Program-made: the position numbers and the translations under genes
Shown here: positions 23,406-34,264 of the stretch, piece after piece
Position numbering within the stretch: position 1 is the stretch's first letter
Layout: the number at the start of each line of letters is the position of its first letter
Source: Puccinia triticina
Taxonomy: Eukaryota > Basidiomycota > Pucciniomycetes > Pucciniales > Pucciniaceae
Direction of reading: 5' to 3'
Assembly: GCF_026914185.1 (NCBI RefSeq)
Contig: NC_070574.1
Location: 2,914,501 to 2,978,500 of the forward strand
Length of the DNA stretch: 64,000 nucleotides
Notes under the pieces: generated by a model
Databases searched by the model: none
Told to the model about the DNA's origin: nothing
The model's input: the letters and a program-made list of their open reading frames with translations, nothing else

Positions 23406-24108
23406 TAACAGCGGTGGGCAGATACGTTCTCCAAATGGATAACTCTGAGGGTAACATAACCTTTACAGTTACGTTATCTGCTAGTTACAGATATTTAATT
23501 TGGAGTTACGATATCTCCTGCAGAAAATGGGCTCCATTTTATCTAGTTACGTTCCCTGGTTATTTTGAACAAAACCAGTTACATTACATTTTTTCCCAGA
23601 TTTGGGTAACTTTGGTGTAACTTTCTGGTAAAGGCCCTGATTTGTGGTTGTTTTTATCAATATGAGCAAGATGTTTGCTCAAGTTGACACTAAACAACCA
23701 CATAAACTCAGTATGCTGCCAGGAAGCCAGATTAAAAGTTGTTCAGAGTGAGGGTTGAACCCACAACTTCAAACATCACCAACCTCAGAGAGGCAATCCT
23801 TGACCAATAACACTACGGGAAAATAGGTGTTGTTGCGGCCTGCAGTGTCACCTGACGTTGCATTTAGGGTTGTGGCCGCAGTGACTGCGCCTACTTGTGC
23901 AGTCACGCGGGCTTGCAACAACAGGGTGGAGTAACTCTCCTTAATGGGGTGTGCTACTTCTGTACACCATTTCATTTGGTGTACATTAAATCTCACCCCA
24001 AAAATTGAAGCAGTCTGGGGGTTTTAACACCTGTAAGGACTCGAGATGAGTCCTTCACTGGTCGTTGAAGAGGGGCGCGAAGACCAGAGCCAGAAGGCCT
24101 CTGAGAGC
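23406..24108. other. transposon remnants, including CACTACGGG and tRNA-like sequence
   Basis: GTAAC-rich sequence at 23440-23610 resembles the subterminal region of a transposon. Near 23750-23815 (minus) is a B-box GGGTTCAACCC with a tRNA-like body. At 23811 a CACTACGGGAAAA motif resembles a CACTA terminus and is followed by inverted TGTTGTTGC/GCAACAACA pieces, but no second end is found. Confidence 0.35.
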
Positions 24109-24299
24109 AATTCTAGTAGAGATGGCCTCTTGCACCCGGGTACCCACCGCGGGTGCGGGTACCCGCCTGAAATTTTGCAAAATCTCAACACCCGCACCCG
24201 CACCCCGCACCCGCCGCCGTGTGCTCGGCGGGTATACCGGGTACCTGCTGGCGGGTGCCGGGTGCAGGGGCGGGTACCCGCTCTGATATACTCACTTCC

Positions 24300-24840
24300 G
24301 GTGAGAAATCCCTCCCGGTCAGCAATACATACACTCGCTGACCGGGAGGGATTACCACAGTCAGCAAGCTCATCGCGATGGCCAAGAGGGAGTCCTCCCA
24401 GCCATTGATCCATCGATTATATCGATGACTGGGAGGGAGTCCTCCCAGCCATCGAGACATCGATTATATCGATGACTGGGAGGGAGTCCTCCCAGCCATC
24501 AATTATATTGATGACTGGGAGGGAGGACTTCCTCCCGGTCATCGCAGCGAGTATATTGATGACCAGGAGGAAGTCCTCCCAGCCATCAATTATATCAATG
24601 ACCGGGAGGAAGTCCTCCCAGCCATCGATTATATTGATGACCGGGAGGGAGTCCCCCCAGCCATCAATTATATCAATGACCGGGAGGAAGTCCTCCCAGC
24701 CATTAATTATATTGATGACCAGGAGGGAGTCCTCCCAGCCATTGATTATTTATCAATGACCGGGAGGAAGTCCTCCCAGCCATTGATTATATCAATGACC
24801 GGGAGGGAATCCTCCCGGTCATCAATATACTCGCTGACCC
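24300..24840. repeat. tandem array of about 39-bp double-palindrome units (array B)
   Basis: About 13 units alternate GACTGGGAGGGAGTCCTCCCAG or GACCGGGAGGAAGTCCTCCC with ATCGATTATATCGAT-type blocks. Compensating changes are visible (CAATTATATTGATG against CGATTATATCGATG). Confidence 0.85.
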
Positions 24841-24879
24841 GGGGATTCCTCCCGGAGTCCCGGGGGTATAGTACCTCCT

Positions 24880-25040
24880 TGACCGGAGGGATCCCTCCAG
24901 CCAAAGAGGTGCACAAGCTTTTCGACCGGAGGGACTCCTCCGGTCAAGGAGTCCCTCCGGTTGAGGAGGTGTACACACCTCTGGACGGAGGGATCGCTCC
25001 GCTTGAGGTGGTATGTACACCTCCCACCTCTTCAAGTGGA
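24880..25040. repeat. short array of GACCGGAGGGATCCCTCC units (array H)
   Basis: Three to four units alternate with AGAGGTGTACACACCTCT-like palindromes. The same units occur in the truncated element near 6190-6480. Confidence 0.75.
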
Positions 25041-25650
25041 GAGATCCCTCCAATCCATCTGGCAAAGATGGGCGGGTACCCGGATGGGTACCCGTTTTTT
25101 TCCTGCCCAAAAACTGAACACCCGCACCCGCACCCGGCACCCGCCGGCGGGTGCTGAGCGGGTGTTCCGGGTACCTGCTGGCGGGTGCCGGGTACCCGCA
25201 AACGGGTACCCAAGTGCCATCTCTAAATTCTAGTTCACGGGTGTGCTTCTTTGCATGTGAGGGAAAGAAAGGCTAGCCGGAGAGATGTGGGGAACAGGAT
25301 CTCTCAGTATGTACAACCAGGGAACTGAAGGAGAAGAAGGGAAAGGGAGAAGGCTTACCTAGCCGGAGAGATGTGGGGAACAGGATCTCTAGCGGCTAGG
25401 AAGGGGAAAACGGACTTGAACTAAGTGGGCAGGAAGTGTCACAAGCTGATGTGGTCTTGTGAAAGGTTCTTGTAAGACTCCAGGGATGGGGCTTACAACA
25501 CCTGCACCCCAATTTTTTTGGGGTAAGCAGGTCTGCACACCAATAAATTGGGGTACTCCAGAAGTGCACCCCAGTAATATTGGGGTGCACATGTGGGTAC
25601 ACCAAAATGTTGGTGTACAGTCACTGGACAGATACATTGGTACCACCAAA

Positions 25651-26200
25651 TAGAGATGGGCGCATGAAACCCGTTGCGGGTATCCGCTATCCGCTGGCGG
25701 GTACCCGCTGGAGGCCCTCGGGTACCCGCCAGCGGATGCGGATGTCTGAGATTCCGGCAGAATCCAGTGGGTACCCGTGTATTCCGGCGGGTATCCGCTC
25801 TCCCTAGGGTATGGGAGCTGCGGTGGTCGGCAGCCATAAAGCCGTTCTATCTCCCGGTCAACAGCAACATAAAGTAGTTCACCGGGTTGAGTCCTTCCCG
25901 GTCAACAGGCATATGTATTGAGCAGTTGACCGGGAGAAATCCCTCCCGGTTGACAACTAGACATACCAGTCAACCGGGAGGAATCCCTCCCGGTCAATGA
26001 CTATACACACCAGTCAACCGGGAGGAATCCCTCCCAGTCGACAGGTATTTCTAGTTGTCGACTGGGATGAGTCCTTCCCAGTCAACAGGCATATGTATTG
26101 AGCAGTTGACCGGGAGAAATCCCTCCCGGTTGACAACTAGACATACCAGTCGACCGGGAGGAATCCCTCCCGGTCGACGACTATACACACCAGTCAACCA
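25651..26200. mobile_element. truncated hAT-like element with double-palindrome array C
   Basis: It starts TAGAGATGGGCGCATG and contains GTATCCGC and GGGTACCCG subterminal motifs. From about 25840 there are eight units of 44 bp, of the form CAGTCAACCGGGAGGAATCC...CCGGTCAATGACTATACACAC. No right end is found; at about 26200 the array abuts a broken coding sequence. Confidence 0.65.
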
Positions 26201-26934
26201 GAGTGGTTGTCCTGATGAATTTTGAGGGCACCTGCGGGTCAGAAAACTTCTTCTCCATATAGACCAGGTACGCTATGTGAATGGGTGTGATCACCCGTTT
26301 TTCCTCTTCATCGGCTGGATCGTAGAATTGATCCTCGGGTTTGTAATGGGACTCCAATCCCAATTGCGCTGGGGTGCCAACTCCAAAACCAGGGACGGGG
26401 TAGCTCGGGGTGGCGGTGCAATGGCAAGGTGGCCTCCAAGGCCGGTGGGCAAAGCACCCAAAGCAACAAGGGCCTGTTTGGCGCCAGGGGTGGTGGCGGC
26501 AAAATCAGCATGGCCGGCTGGGTAGCTGCAAACAAGTCCGTCTGGGTAGCCGGTCGGGTGACCACTGGCATAGCCAAAATCTACGTGGCCGGTGTTGGTG
26601 GGCAGCTGACCGGATGGGCTGACGGTACCATAATTGATGTAGGCTGGGCCGTTTGAGACATGGCGCCCCGGAGCAGTTGCACTGGCGGTGTGATAATCAT
26701 GGTGGCCGGCGACTAACGGAGCACCCCCAGTAGCGGCACCAGCAGGGCCCGAAATACGGTGGCCGGTGTCCAAGTTGTGGTGGCCGGCGAAGCTCGGATG
26801 ATGGCCCCGGTCGGCTGGGTTAGGAAATCCTGAAATACCTTTGGCTTCAGATGGGGGGGGGGGGGGTACCAATGGGGCATGGTGATTGGCGCGGGCGCAT
26901 CAAAGTACTGGGCAAAATTGTTTGAGCTAGACAT
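26181..26934 (-). pseudogene. broken His/Gly/Pro-rich protein of unknown family
   Basis: From the ATG at 26934 (MSSSNNFAQYFDAP) the frame runs to a 14-base G run (26853-26866) where it shifts; the downstream frame, rich in GHH, GHP and SG repeats, continues to about 26380 and shifts again before a charged segment (DPADEEEKRVITPIHIAYLVYMEKKF). The sequence then stops against array C at about 26200, so the C-terminus is missing. I do not recognise it. The first shift sits in a homopolymer and may be a sequencing error; the truncation is real. Confidence 0.5.
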
Positions 26935-27128
26935 ATTGAGGTTTGGGTGGATTGGGATTTGAGATTTTTGGATTTGATTTGGTGGCGGGAAGTGGTCAAG
27001 AATGAATATTTGGTCGGTTGGTGGCAGCGGTTGGGGGGAAGGGGGGGGGTATCTGGCAGAAAGCAAAGCCAGTACCCCGCCAGAGTCAATGGCTCATTTG
27101 CGTATGTGAGCCGGCCGGGGCTGGATTT

Positions 27129-27400
27129 TCAGGATTGCAAATAGCGTCCGATATCTGCAGCCCCACAGTTCATATGCAAGCGCATGCACAACCTGCAGGC
27201 TCTGGTTTTTGGTTTTTGGATTTTGGGAGCCAGCGACATCCTTTTACAAAACTGCTGTAGTATGATTGACCGTCCTTGGAACAGACCTGTCATGAGCTGG
27301 CCTTGGACATAAACGTGAGAAAATGCCAAGATTAGCATCTGAGCCCCATTGCGAATCCCACTGTTGATGTTCATGTTTTGCGTGACCACAACGGGCATTC
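27129..27400 (-). pseudogene. possible helicase remnant (Pif1/Helitron-like)
   Basis: On the minus strand MPVVVTQNMNINSGIRNGAQ (near 27398-27340) resembles the LPVxxTxNxxxxxGxxNGxxG segment of Pif1-like helicases found in Helitrons. The rest of the frame does not continue the family convincingly. The match is short, so this is tentative. Confidence 0.3.
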
Positions 27401-27470
27401 CAACCTTCAGAGTAATGATATGCTTGGGAAAACCAGAAATAGAAATTTTATTGAGACATTCTTTGGGGAG

Positions 27471-28324
27471 TGTCAGAGTTCATCTCTTATGTGACGTAAC
27501 TCTGATGGGTTTTTATCTCACAAGCCGCGGCGGAGAGGTAGCGGCAAGCGGAGAAGAGGTCACACTACAGTTACTGAGAGTAACAAGTGGAAGAAAGTCC
27601 AACTCGACGCCGAGAGGCGGAGGGACTGGCACCCTTACGTATGTAAGGGGACGCGGCGAAAATCAAGCCAAGCGCCGTTGCGTTATAAGGATGAGATCAC
27701 TTATCTTCTAGGTTACAGGTGTGATAACTACACCTGTACCTAGGGGGAAGATACACGAGGAGAAGGGAAGCTGTAAGGGAAGAAAAAGGTTAGTGTAGAT
27801 TATATAAAACCCCACTCACTGTATTTTCAGTAAGGTACATGGGTTTGTATGGCAATAATCTGGGTGGGAGAATCTCTACAGGTGAGAGACCTCCCTTTTT
27901 ATATTGCAGGGATCAGCTCCCTCCTTCGAGTCAAGGTCCTGAGGGATCCTTAACTCCAAGGAGGAGTAATCACAGAATTCAGAAGGGGATTTACATAAAT
28001 GGGTATGTAATCTCCCAATTTGTACATACATTAAGCTTAATCAGGATAAATACACAGAGAGATAAGATTATCTCTCTCTGTATGTACAAATATGTAATCA
28101 GTGTGAAATAAGGTTAATTACATATTCAAAAGAATGTGAAATATGTAGTAAGTACATAATAATAGTACATATGAATAAAAGGTACATACTTAAAGTAATG
28201 ACAGGGAATTGAACTCTTGACTTCATGTACATGAGTCAATTATTAAAGCAGTCTTTAACCATTAGGTTATAAGACATGTACCATACATTGTAGACACATG
28301 GAGTTAGTGTCTCAGTGTCTGACA
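27471..28324. mobile_element. solo LTR, 5-bp TSD GGGAG
   Basis: The sequence starts TGTCAGAG and ends TCTGACA, and the pentamer GGGAG flanks it on both sides (27466-27470 and 28325-28329). A TATATAAAA box lies at about 27799. Length is 854 bp with no internal domain or second LTR. Near 28206-28285 (minus) is a tRNA-like stretch with B-box AGTTCAATTCC. Confidence 0.7.
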
Positions 28325-28329
28325 GGGAG

Positions 28330-29282
28330 GCTGTCACACCCGTTGGGGTCTGGTGTGTCAATTGACTTGAGTTCAATTGAATTGCCAGGCAACAAATTCA
28401 TCCAAAATGGGGAACGGTACGCGGCTTGAGCGACATGGGTGGTTGAGCAGAGCCTGCAAGTGGTATTTGGGGTTGTGGAGCCAGGTTGCTGGAGATGATT
28501 AATGAAAAAAGAACAACCACGGTAAGCTTGAGTAGCGGGCCGTGGTTACTGAATGCGTGACTGAAACATACCGGAGTGAACTCCTTGCATATTTGAAAAC
28601 AAGGCAAATTGATAGAAGTGAACATATATGTGGACGGGCCAAAAATTGAAATGTGGGCCGTATGAGAATGATGGTCAAAGAGCGGGTTCAGGAGCAACAT
28701 CGTGGGTTGTGTATAAGTGGCGTGGCGGAATTGACGGTAGGAGCGCATCAGTATGTGGAGTGAAGGTGAGTGATAGTCCGGGATCCTTTGCAAGAGCGGA
28801 GGGGGTGGTTGTGTATAAGTGGCGTAGCGAAAGCGACGGTAGTTAGGGTGTAAACCGGGGTGGAATGTTTTGAGGAGGTATGGAGCAAGACAAAGAAGAG
28901 CGGTTTCAGGACGGCCGGTGTGGGTTGTGTATAACTGGTGTGGCGAAATCAACGGGAGGAGCGTGCGAGTGAGTGGGTGGAGTAAAGGTGAGTGATAGTT
29001 GGGGATCCTTTGCAAGAGCGGAGGCAGTGGTTGTGTATAAGTGGCGTGGCAAAAGCAACGGTAGTAGTGCACGTGAAGAGGCCAGACTGGAGCCGGTGTA
29101 GGAAGCACAGCGGCACGCTGCGGCTGATGCCATCCAGGAGCAATCTTGACAGGCTTTTCAATCGGCCATGCTAGCGGTCATGGCCAACTTGGGGCCCAGA
29201 CCCAGTTAGGAGTGGCCGGGGATGCTCACTACCTCCTTTGTCTTACCGAGTTATGCCTGATTTCACATCTAGGTTAACCCTC
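28330..29282. repeat. two diverged direct copies of an about 160-bp sequence
   Basis: 28690-28850 and 28920-29080 share GTGAGTGATAGT, GGATCCTTTGCAAGAGCGGA and TTGTGTATAAGTGGCGTGGC in the same order. An open frame on the minus strand follows the repetition and shows no domain. Confidence 0.55.
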
Positions 29283-29529
29283 CACTGCAAAAAAAACTTG
29301 GTCAACTGCTTGCAGTTGACATGCAGGATACTCAAGCCAAGCTACCATTGTAACTCCACCTGGATGCACAAGTGCCTTTGTTGGCACAGTCACTGTGCAA
29401 GGTGCACAGTGACTGTGCATTGAAGCTTTGGTTGAGTCAAACCTTGGGTAAGGCTGGTGTAACACCACAAGCTTCCTCAGAGTTACCACATGTCAACTGC
29501 TCACAGTTGACACAGTTTTTTTTGCAGTG
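29283..29529. mobile_element. CACTA-like MITE, copy 1 (247 bp)
   Basis: The ends are CACTGCAAAAAAAAC and GTTTTTTTTGCAGTG with subterminal GTCAACTGC/GCAGTTGAC boxes. It is over 95% identical by eye to 55740-55986 and exactly the same length. Its flanks do not show a clean 3-bp duplication, unlike copy 2. Confidence 0.8.
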
Positions 29530-29535
29530 CCTTGA

Positions 29536-30480
29536 TTAGTACGACCCCGCCCCGCCTCCGGACCTGACAACCGCAACAGATTAGGTGCCTGGCAAGAACC
29601 CCCGGCTGACTGGCCGACTCGGGGTCTGGTCCTGGACTCCGACACGTCAGAGGACTCCCGTGGTAACCGGACGCTACATGGGCAGGTAGTAGCTCGCAAG
29701 GAGGATCCCTACGGCGGCGAAGAGCCTTGGCCCCTCGACAATCATCCGCCCCTCGATCTCACAAACCACAGACTGCAAGAAGTTGCGCACGTTGAGCTTG
29801 GCCCACAAGAGGCACCAGGCAAAGCCGAATCGACAGACGGGCGGTCTACCACGTTACAAGATGCTGGTGAGCACATGCCCGCGAGTCTTTCCCTTTTTTC
29901 CGGCCCGCAAGGAAATCACGGCTGATTGTGGAACATCATCCTCTTCTAAGGGCCACGGCCTAATGGACTCCTTCCCGCGGCAGACGTTGCAGATCAAGAC
30001 AGCTCTGGGGGAGAGGCACCCGGCGCCCCTGCGGCCGCAATAGCACCCCGACCTCCAAGCGCTTGGCTGGTGGCTCGAGCCCGAAGACACCACGGAGCGG
30101 GCCCACCTCGGCCTCCAGCCCGTCCTCAATCTGTGAGACCTCGCCCAATCCGCCCTGCCCCTCGACGCGCACACCGCACCAAATATTACATGAACGGCGT
30201 CCGAGCCGAAGAGAATGACCCTCGCCGACGGCTCGGCGTCCCACCCACAAGGGGCCTCACCCTCGAGGGGTTCCTGGCACAATGTAGGATCTGTGCCCAC
30301 GACCATCACACCCGTATCATATTACGGGAGAATCACATCGTCGATTGGCCATTCTTCCTACAGGCCAATGAGAACTCACTACGTGACATAGGATTGTCAC
30401 TCGGCGCCGCACGCTGTGGTGACCCCTCCCGTGGCCAGCTAGTCAGAAGCATCGCCGCCGCCAGGATTGTCATCAAGAGT
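29536..30480 (+). pseudogene. unidentified coding remnant with SAM-like domain, two in-frame stops
   Basis: One plus-strand frame is open from 29536 except for TGA at 29923 and TAA at 29947. It reads as an acidic, Pro-rich N-terminal part, an Arg/Pro-rich linker (about 30070-30180), then a compact domain (about 30255-30420: LEGFLAQCRICAHDHHTR...DWPFFLQANENSLRDIGL...) whose pattern recalls SAM-like domains met in basidiomycete transposon-linked proteins. It begins just after the MITE at 29283-29529. I cannot name the family. Both stops could arise from single C-to-T changes. Confidence 0.4.
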
Positions 30481-30529
30481 CCAGCTTTTAATTTCATTCC
30501 TCAAGTCTCAAGAAACGTCAAGATCCTCA

Positions 30530-31320
30530 AGACCCTCAAGAATTCACCCTCTCCCCATCTCTCCTCATCTTTCACCTCTCTCTTCCATACTCCTTTCCTC
30601 CTTCCTTTTCCATCCTTCCATCTCACCTTTTTCTCTCCTTCCCAGTCCCCTTCACTTTTCTTGGTCCTAACACAGCATCTGCTGTGGGTTTATTCTCTGG
30701 TTTGTTTTTCTTTCTCTTCTTTTGTTTTTGTCTGTCTGCTCTTTCCTCTTTTCCTTTTGTTTTTTCTTCTTCTTTGGTTCTTTTCTTTCTGCCTCAGATC
30801 ACTGTGTTTCCTTGTTTTATTGTGTTGTGTTTCCTTCTTTCCTGCTTCTCTTGTTTGTTGTGTGTGTGTGCGCGCGTAGCGCGCGGAGGATGTGATGAAA
30901 TGTATGTGACATGTCACCCTGAGTCCAAGTTCAGCTCGAACTTGGATGATGGGTGGCTATGGCATTCTGATCCCCGGAATACGGACCATCAAGAGTTTAT
31001 AGATCATATCTTCAGAGTTTCAACTTTCGGGCTCCGCCCGCCGATCATCTTTCATCGAGAGTCTCACATCCCCTTCCCTTTCTTTTTTTAAGATCACTCC
31101 TCATCCCCTCATCAACAAAACAACCGCCGCCGAGGATCCAAACCCCCCGGCGAACCTCTCAAAACCACCACACACCCACAGCTATCCCAGATCCCCCCCC
31201 CCCCCCCCCCCCCCATTTTCCAGCGCTCATTCCTACGGACCACCCAGCCACAAGGGCAGCCTAAACAGCAAATCTCCCCTCACACGACTGCCGCCGCCTA
31301 GCACGGACAGGAGTCCCTCA
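30530..31320. other. polypyrimidine tract and homopolymer region
   Basis: 30530-30880 is almost pure C/T on the plus strand. It is followed by a GC hairpin (GCGCGCGTAGCGCGC, about 30869) and, at 31193-31214, a run of 22 C. No gene supported; open frames here reflect base composition. Confidence 0.5.
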
Positions 31321-31323
31321 ACG

Positions 31324-31386
31324 CGCTTTATGCCAGGGGGGCATTGCTTTATGCCGCCGAGCTGCCCAAGCTGGTGCGCAATTAGT
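31324..31386 (+). pseudogene. short fragment related to the broken coding sequence at 35040-37440
   Basis: LNALYARGALLYAAELPKLVR is readable up to about 31380 and resembles FFTALVIVSLTQTAPPLAQLVR in the interrupted sequence upstream of 35171. It ends where the DDE transposase region begins. Confidence 0.3.
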
Positions 31387-31560
31387 GTGATAGTTGTTGT
31401 ATTTCACCGATGTTATAAATTTCACAAAGATTCATGCCCCATTGCCATAGCATGTATGCATGAAACCAGTATAACAAACTTGAGCCTTGGCTCCAGGTCT
31501 TTAAAAATGAGACATAGGCGAGCCAAGCTGGGGATTCCGAGTCCCAAAAGCAATGTACGA

Positions 31561-32868
31561 TCAGAGCCGAGTGCATAGATGATCTCTGATCTGGTCACGT
31601 CGAGTCCACAAGTCCCCAGGTGCCCGAGCTTCGTCTGCCACGTGCCTGAGGTTACAAGGGATCCTCTGGCCATACATTTGCTCGAGTGCTGTTCGATCAT
31701 CCCAGTCCTGGAGGTAAAGGGCTCCCCGGCGATTGAGCAGGTTATGTAGTATCATACACACAAATGAGTTGTCCCGCGCGCGTATTGGCCGTGCAGCCTG
31801 AGCAGTCAGGAGGATCCGGAAGCGGTTCTTCAACTGCCCAAATGCCCGCTCCACAACGATCCGAGTGGCCGATTGGATGTAATTAAAGCAATGGTTTTCC
31901 GGTGTTGCCACGGATGGATACGGCACCAGGATTGCGACGTTCTCAGGATAGCCTGCGTCCCCGACTAGCATGGCCCGCGGCGGGATCATTGGTGGTGCGA
32001 ACCCTAGGAGGTTTTGTCCCAGCAAGGAGCGGCTGAAAACTTGAGTATCATGCATGGAGCCGGGTCCTCCGCCACTTACCTATAAAACAAACCGCGTGAA
32101 GTTTAGTGGGGGTGAGGCTCATGAGAGGGAAAGCATGGTGACTCACATTGCAAAAGTTACCGTCACCATCAACCACGCACTGGAAAACAATGGATGCCCA
32201 GCTCTTGCGGTTTATGTAGCCTTTCCATTTGTCATGGGGGGGGTACAGCCAGCGGCACATGGGTTCCGTCAATTGCGCCCACAAGGTCGGGGATGCCGTG
32301 ATGTCTTTCAAATGATTCTTTGATCAAATCACAATCTTCAGGCATGTCCAAGTAGCAGGCCAGCTATTAAGAGGAAGAAAAACAGTTGGATTGTGCAATA
32401 TGACATGTGGTAGGTAGTGGGAGGTAAGAATACACACCTTACAGACCGATTGCTGAGTACCCGGAGAACTGCCTTGACAAATCTCCCTGATGCTTTGTCC
32501 GCGTTCTCCTTGCCTATGTTGAAGACATGCGCAACATTGACATATGTAGCCCCATGACCCAGCCGATAGAGCCCAACAGCCACTTGCGCTTTGACAGTGA
32601 GTGGTTCCCCTCGGCCAAGGGGGTCTTGTTGCAATTCACCCCGCAGTTCGTTGCAAAGCCAATTGAAATCTCCTAAAGACATTTGGAAGTATTCAACAAA
32701 CCTGACTGCTGGTATCCCGTTGTCTTTCCATGGCTCCCAGCGAATGGGCCTCTTGAAGGCGGTCCGGCAGGCGCGGACATAGATATATTTGGGTACTTGC
32801 TGGAGTTGCTGCCATTGCCAGATGGCATACATATGAAGTTGCGTGGGATCAAGGGGTGGTGGTATCAT
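31561..32868 (-). pseudogene. Harbinger-type transposase (DDE_Tnp_4), one frameshift
   Basis: Minus-strand exons are about 32868-32443, 32363-32147 and 32079-31561; donors GTAAGG and GTGAGT, acceptors AATAG and TATAG, phases 0 throughout. The order of motifs is that of DDE_Tnp_4: a helical N-terminal part (YFQMSLGDFNWLCNELR), first Asp in LVGAIDGTHVPLAV, GSMHDTQVF, second Asp in MLVGDAGYP, and Glu in VVERAFGQLKNRFRIL. A run of eight C (plus-strand G at 32234-32242) shifts the frame just after the first Asp; seven would keep it. Another homopolymer (16 G at 32903-32918) obscures the true start, so Met at about 32868 is only a guess. Terminal repeats of the element were not identified. Confidence 0.8.
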
Positions 32869-33353
32869 TTGCAGGGACGTGGTGCTGGTTTGTTGGTTGC
32901 GCGGGGGGGGGGGGGGGGACCTCAACAGGCAGAGTTGTCTTGGTATTTGAATTTCTGTCTGTGTGGCTCCAGGTCTTATGATTGTACAATTTTATCCAGA
33001 CATTTTTGAAACTTAATTGGGCCTGTATTGGCAGCATAAATTTGACAGATTTTGGTTTTGAAACAGTTTGGAAAATATTACAATAAAATTTGAATAATCA
33101 TTTATAATTGGTCCCTAATTGGTTTCATGGTAGTTACTGACCACCACGCTCCCACTTTACCGTCACCGCCCCTCCCGTAGAAATTTACAACCATTTGATC
33201 CGCGCCCAACTTGATCGCAAGGTGAGATATGAAAAGTGCATTGGTACTGCAGTGCTTCAAGGGTGCTGATCAAATGATTGATGATGACGGCCTGAGGCCA
33301 AATATGCGCACATTTTTGGTTCTCTTGGAAGGTGCTAAGCAAATGGGTGATGT

Positions 33354-33736
33354 CAACACTGGGTCGCTACGCTAACCATAGCGGTTAGCGTAGCGTAGCG
33401 CAGCGCGAATGCGCTATTTTTTAGCGTAGCGTTAGCGCAATTGCACGCATATGCGCTAACGCTACGCGCACGCGGTGCGTAGCTATTTTAGCTGATAGCG
33501 TAGCGTTAGCGCAGATGCGCGCAATTGCGCTAACGCTATGCATGCAGGGCGCAAAAGAGCGCGCGCTATAGCGACTGTAGCGGCGCGCTAATGCTAACGA
33601 AGAATTGGCGCGCTGTTAGCGCCGCTGAAAATTAGCGCAGCGTAGCGGCGCTAACAGCGCGCTAACGCTATGCAAAATAGATGGGCGCTTTTTGCCGCTA
33701 CGCTAACGCGTAGCGTAGCGTAGCGGCCCAGTGTTG
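33354..33736. mobile_element. foldback element made of GTAGCG/CGCTAACGC repeats, 7-bp TSD
   Basis: The ends are CAACACTGGG and CCCAGTGTTG; GTGATGT flanks both sides (33347-33353 and 33737-33743). The interior is almost entirely permutations of TAGCGTAGCG, TTAGCGC and GCGCTAACGC, able to fold on itself in many registers. A relative lies at 63594-63796. Confidence 0.75.
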
Positions 33737-33837
33737 GTGATGTGGAGAGGGCCAAGCAGATTTAAGGCCTGTTTATGCAACAGCTCAACCAGGAGAAACA
33801 TAACCTGTCGGCCAAGTCTGGATGCACGTCTCTGCAA

Positions 33838-34087
33838 CCTCTTTACTCCAGACTTATGACTACAGTAACAGCCTCACGGCGCTCATTGTCCTGCCCCTGA
33901 TCTTCCTTGTCGGTGAGATGCCCACAATCTTTGCCCTCTTCTCCAGAGGCTACAATTGCTTCAGAACCTTCTTTCTTGGCACCCTTGTCACCGGCCTCTT
34001 TGGCTTCTTGGTCTGTATCACCGGCCTCCTCTTGATCAAGATCACTTCTCCCGTCACTCATATGATCAGTTCTGCAGTCAGAGGCAT
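33838..34087 (+). pseudogene. exon fragment of a TPT/SLC35-type nucleotide-sugar transporter
   Basis: The frame reads a run of hydrophobic helices ending FGFLVCITGLLLIKITSPVT HMISSAVRGIIQ-like sequence at about 34085, the KxTSPVTHMISSAVRG block being typical of the triose-phosphate/GDP-sugar translocator family. A GT follows at the expected exon end, but no continuing exon is found in the next kilobase and the N-terminal half is absent. It is therefore a captured or abandoned fragment rather than a working transporter. Confidence 0.6.
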
Positions 34088-34264
34088 CATACAGGTTTGT
34101 CTTCTCTCACCTTCATCATTATCTTTTTTCTTACCATCAGTTCAATTCCCTTGGAATCTCCTATGTACATCCTTGACATTCTCCTTCTATAATATGTTAT
34201 CTGACCAGCTTCTTCCTGCTATCTACTACACACAACCCACAAAGTCCCAAATGATGAGAAAATA

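Larger units (their letters stand above)
24117..25225. mobile_element. hAT-like non-autonomous element, 8-bp TSD AATTCTAG
   Basis: The ends are TAGAGATGGC and GCCATCTCTA; both sides continue into CGGGTACCC motifs. The octamer AATTCTAG flanks it perfectly (24109-24116 and 25226-25233), which is the hAT target-duplication length. Subterminal GGCGGGTACCCGC-type palindromes occur at both sides, and two arrays fill the middle (24300-24840 and 24880-25040). Length is 1109 bp and there is no coding capacity. Confidence 0.85.

Noticed and set aside
23811..23930. A complete CACTA element starting CACTACGGGAAAA
   Set aside because: No matching inverted terminus with a 3-bp duplication was found downstream.
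30540..31080. Hydrophobic, Phe/Leu/Ser-rich frames read as a membrane protein
   Set aside because: The region is a polypyrimidine tract, so such residues follow from base composition.
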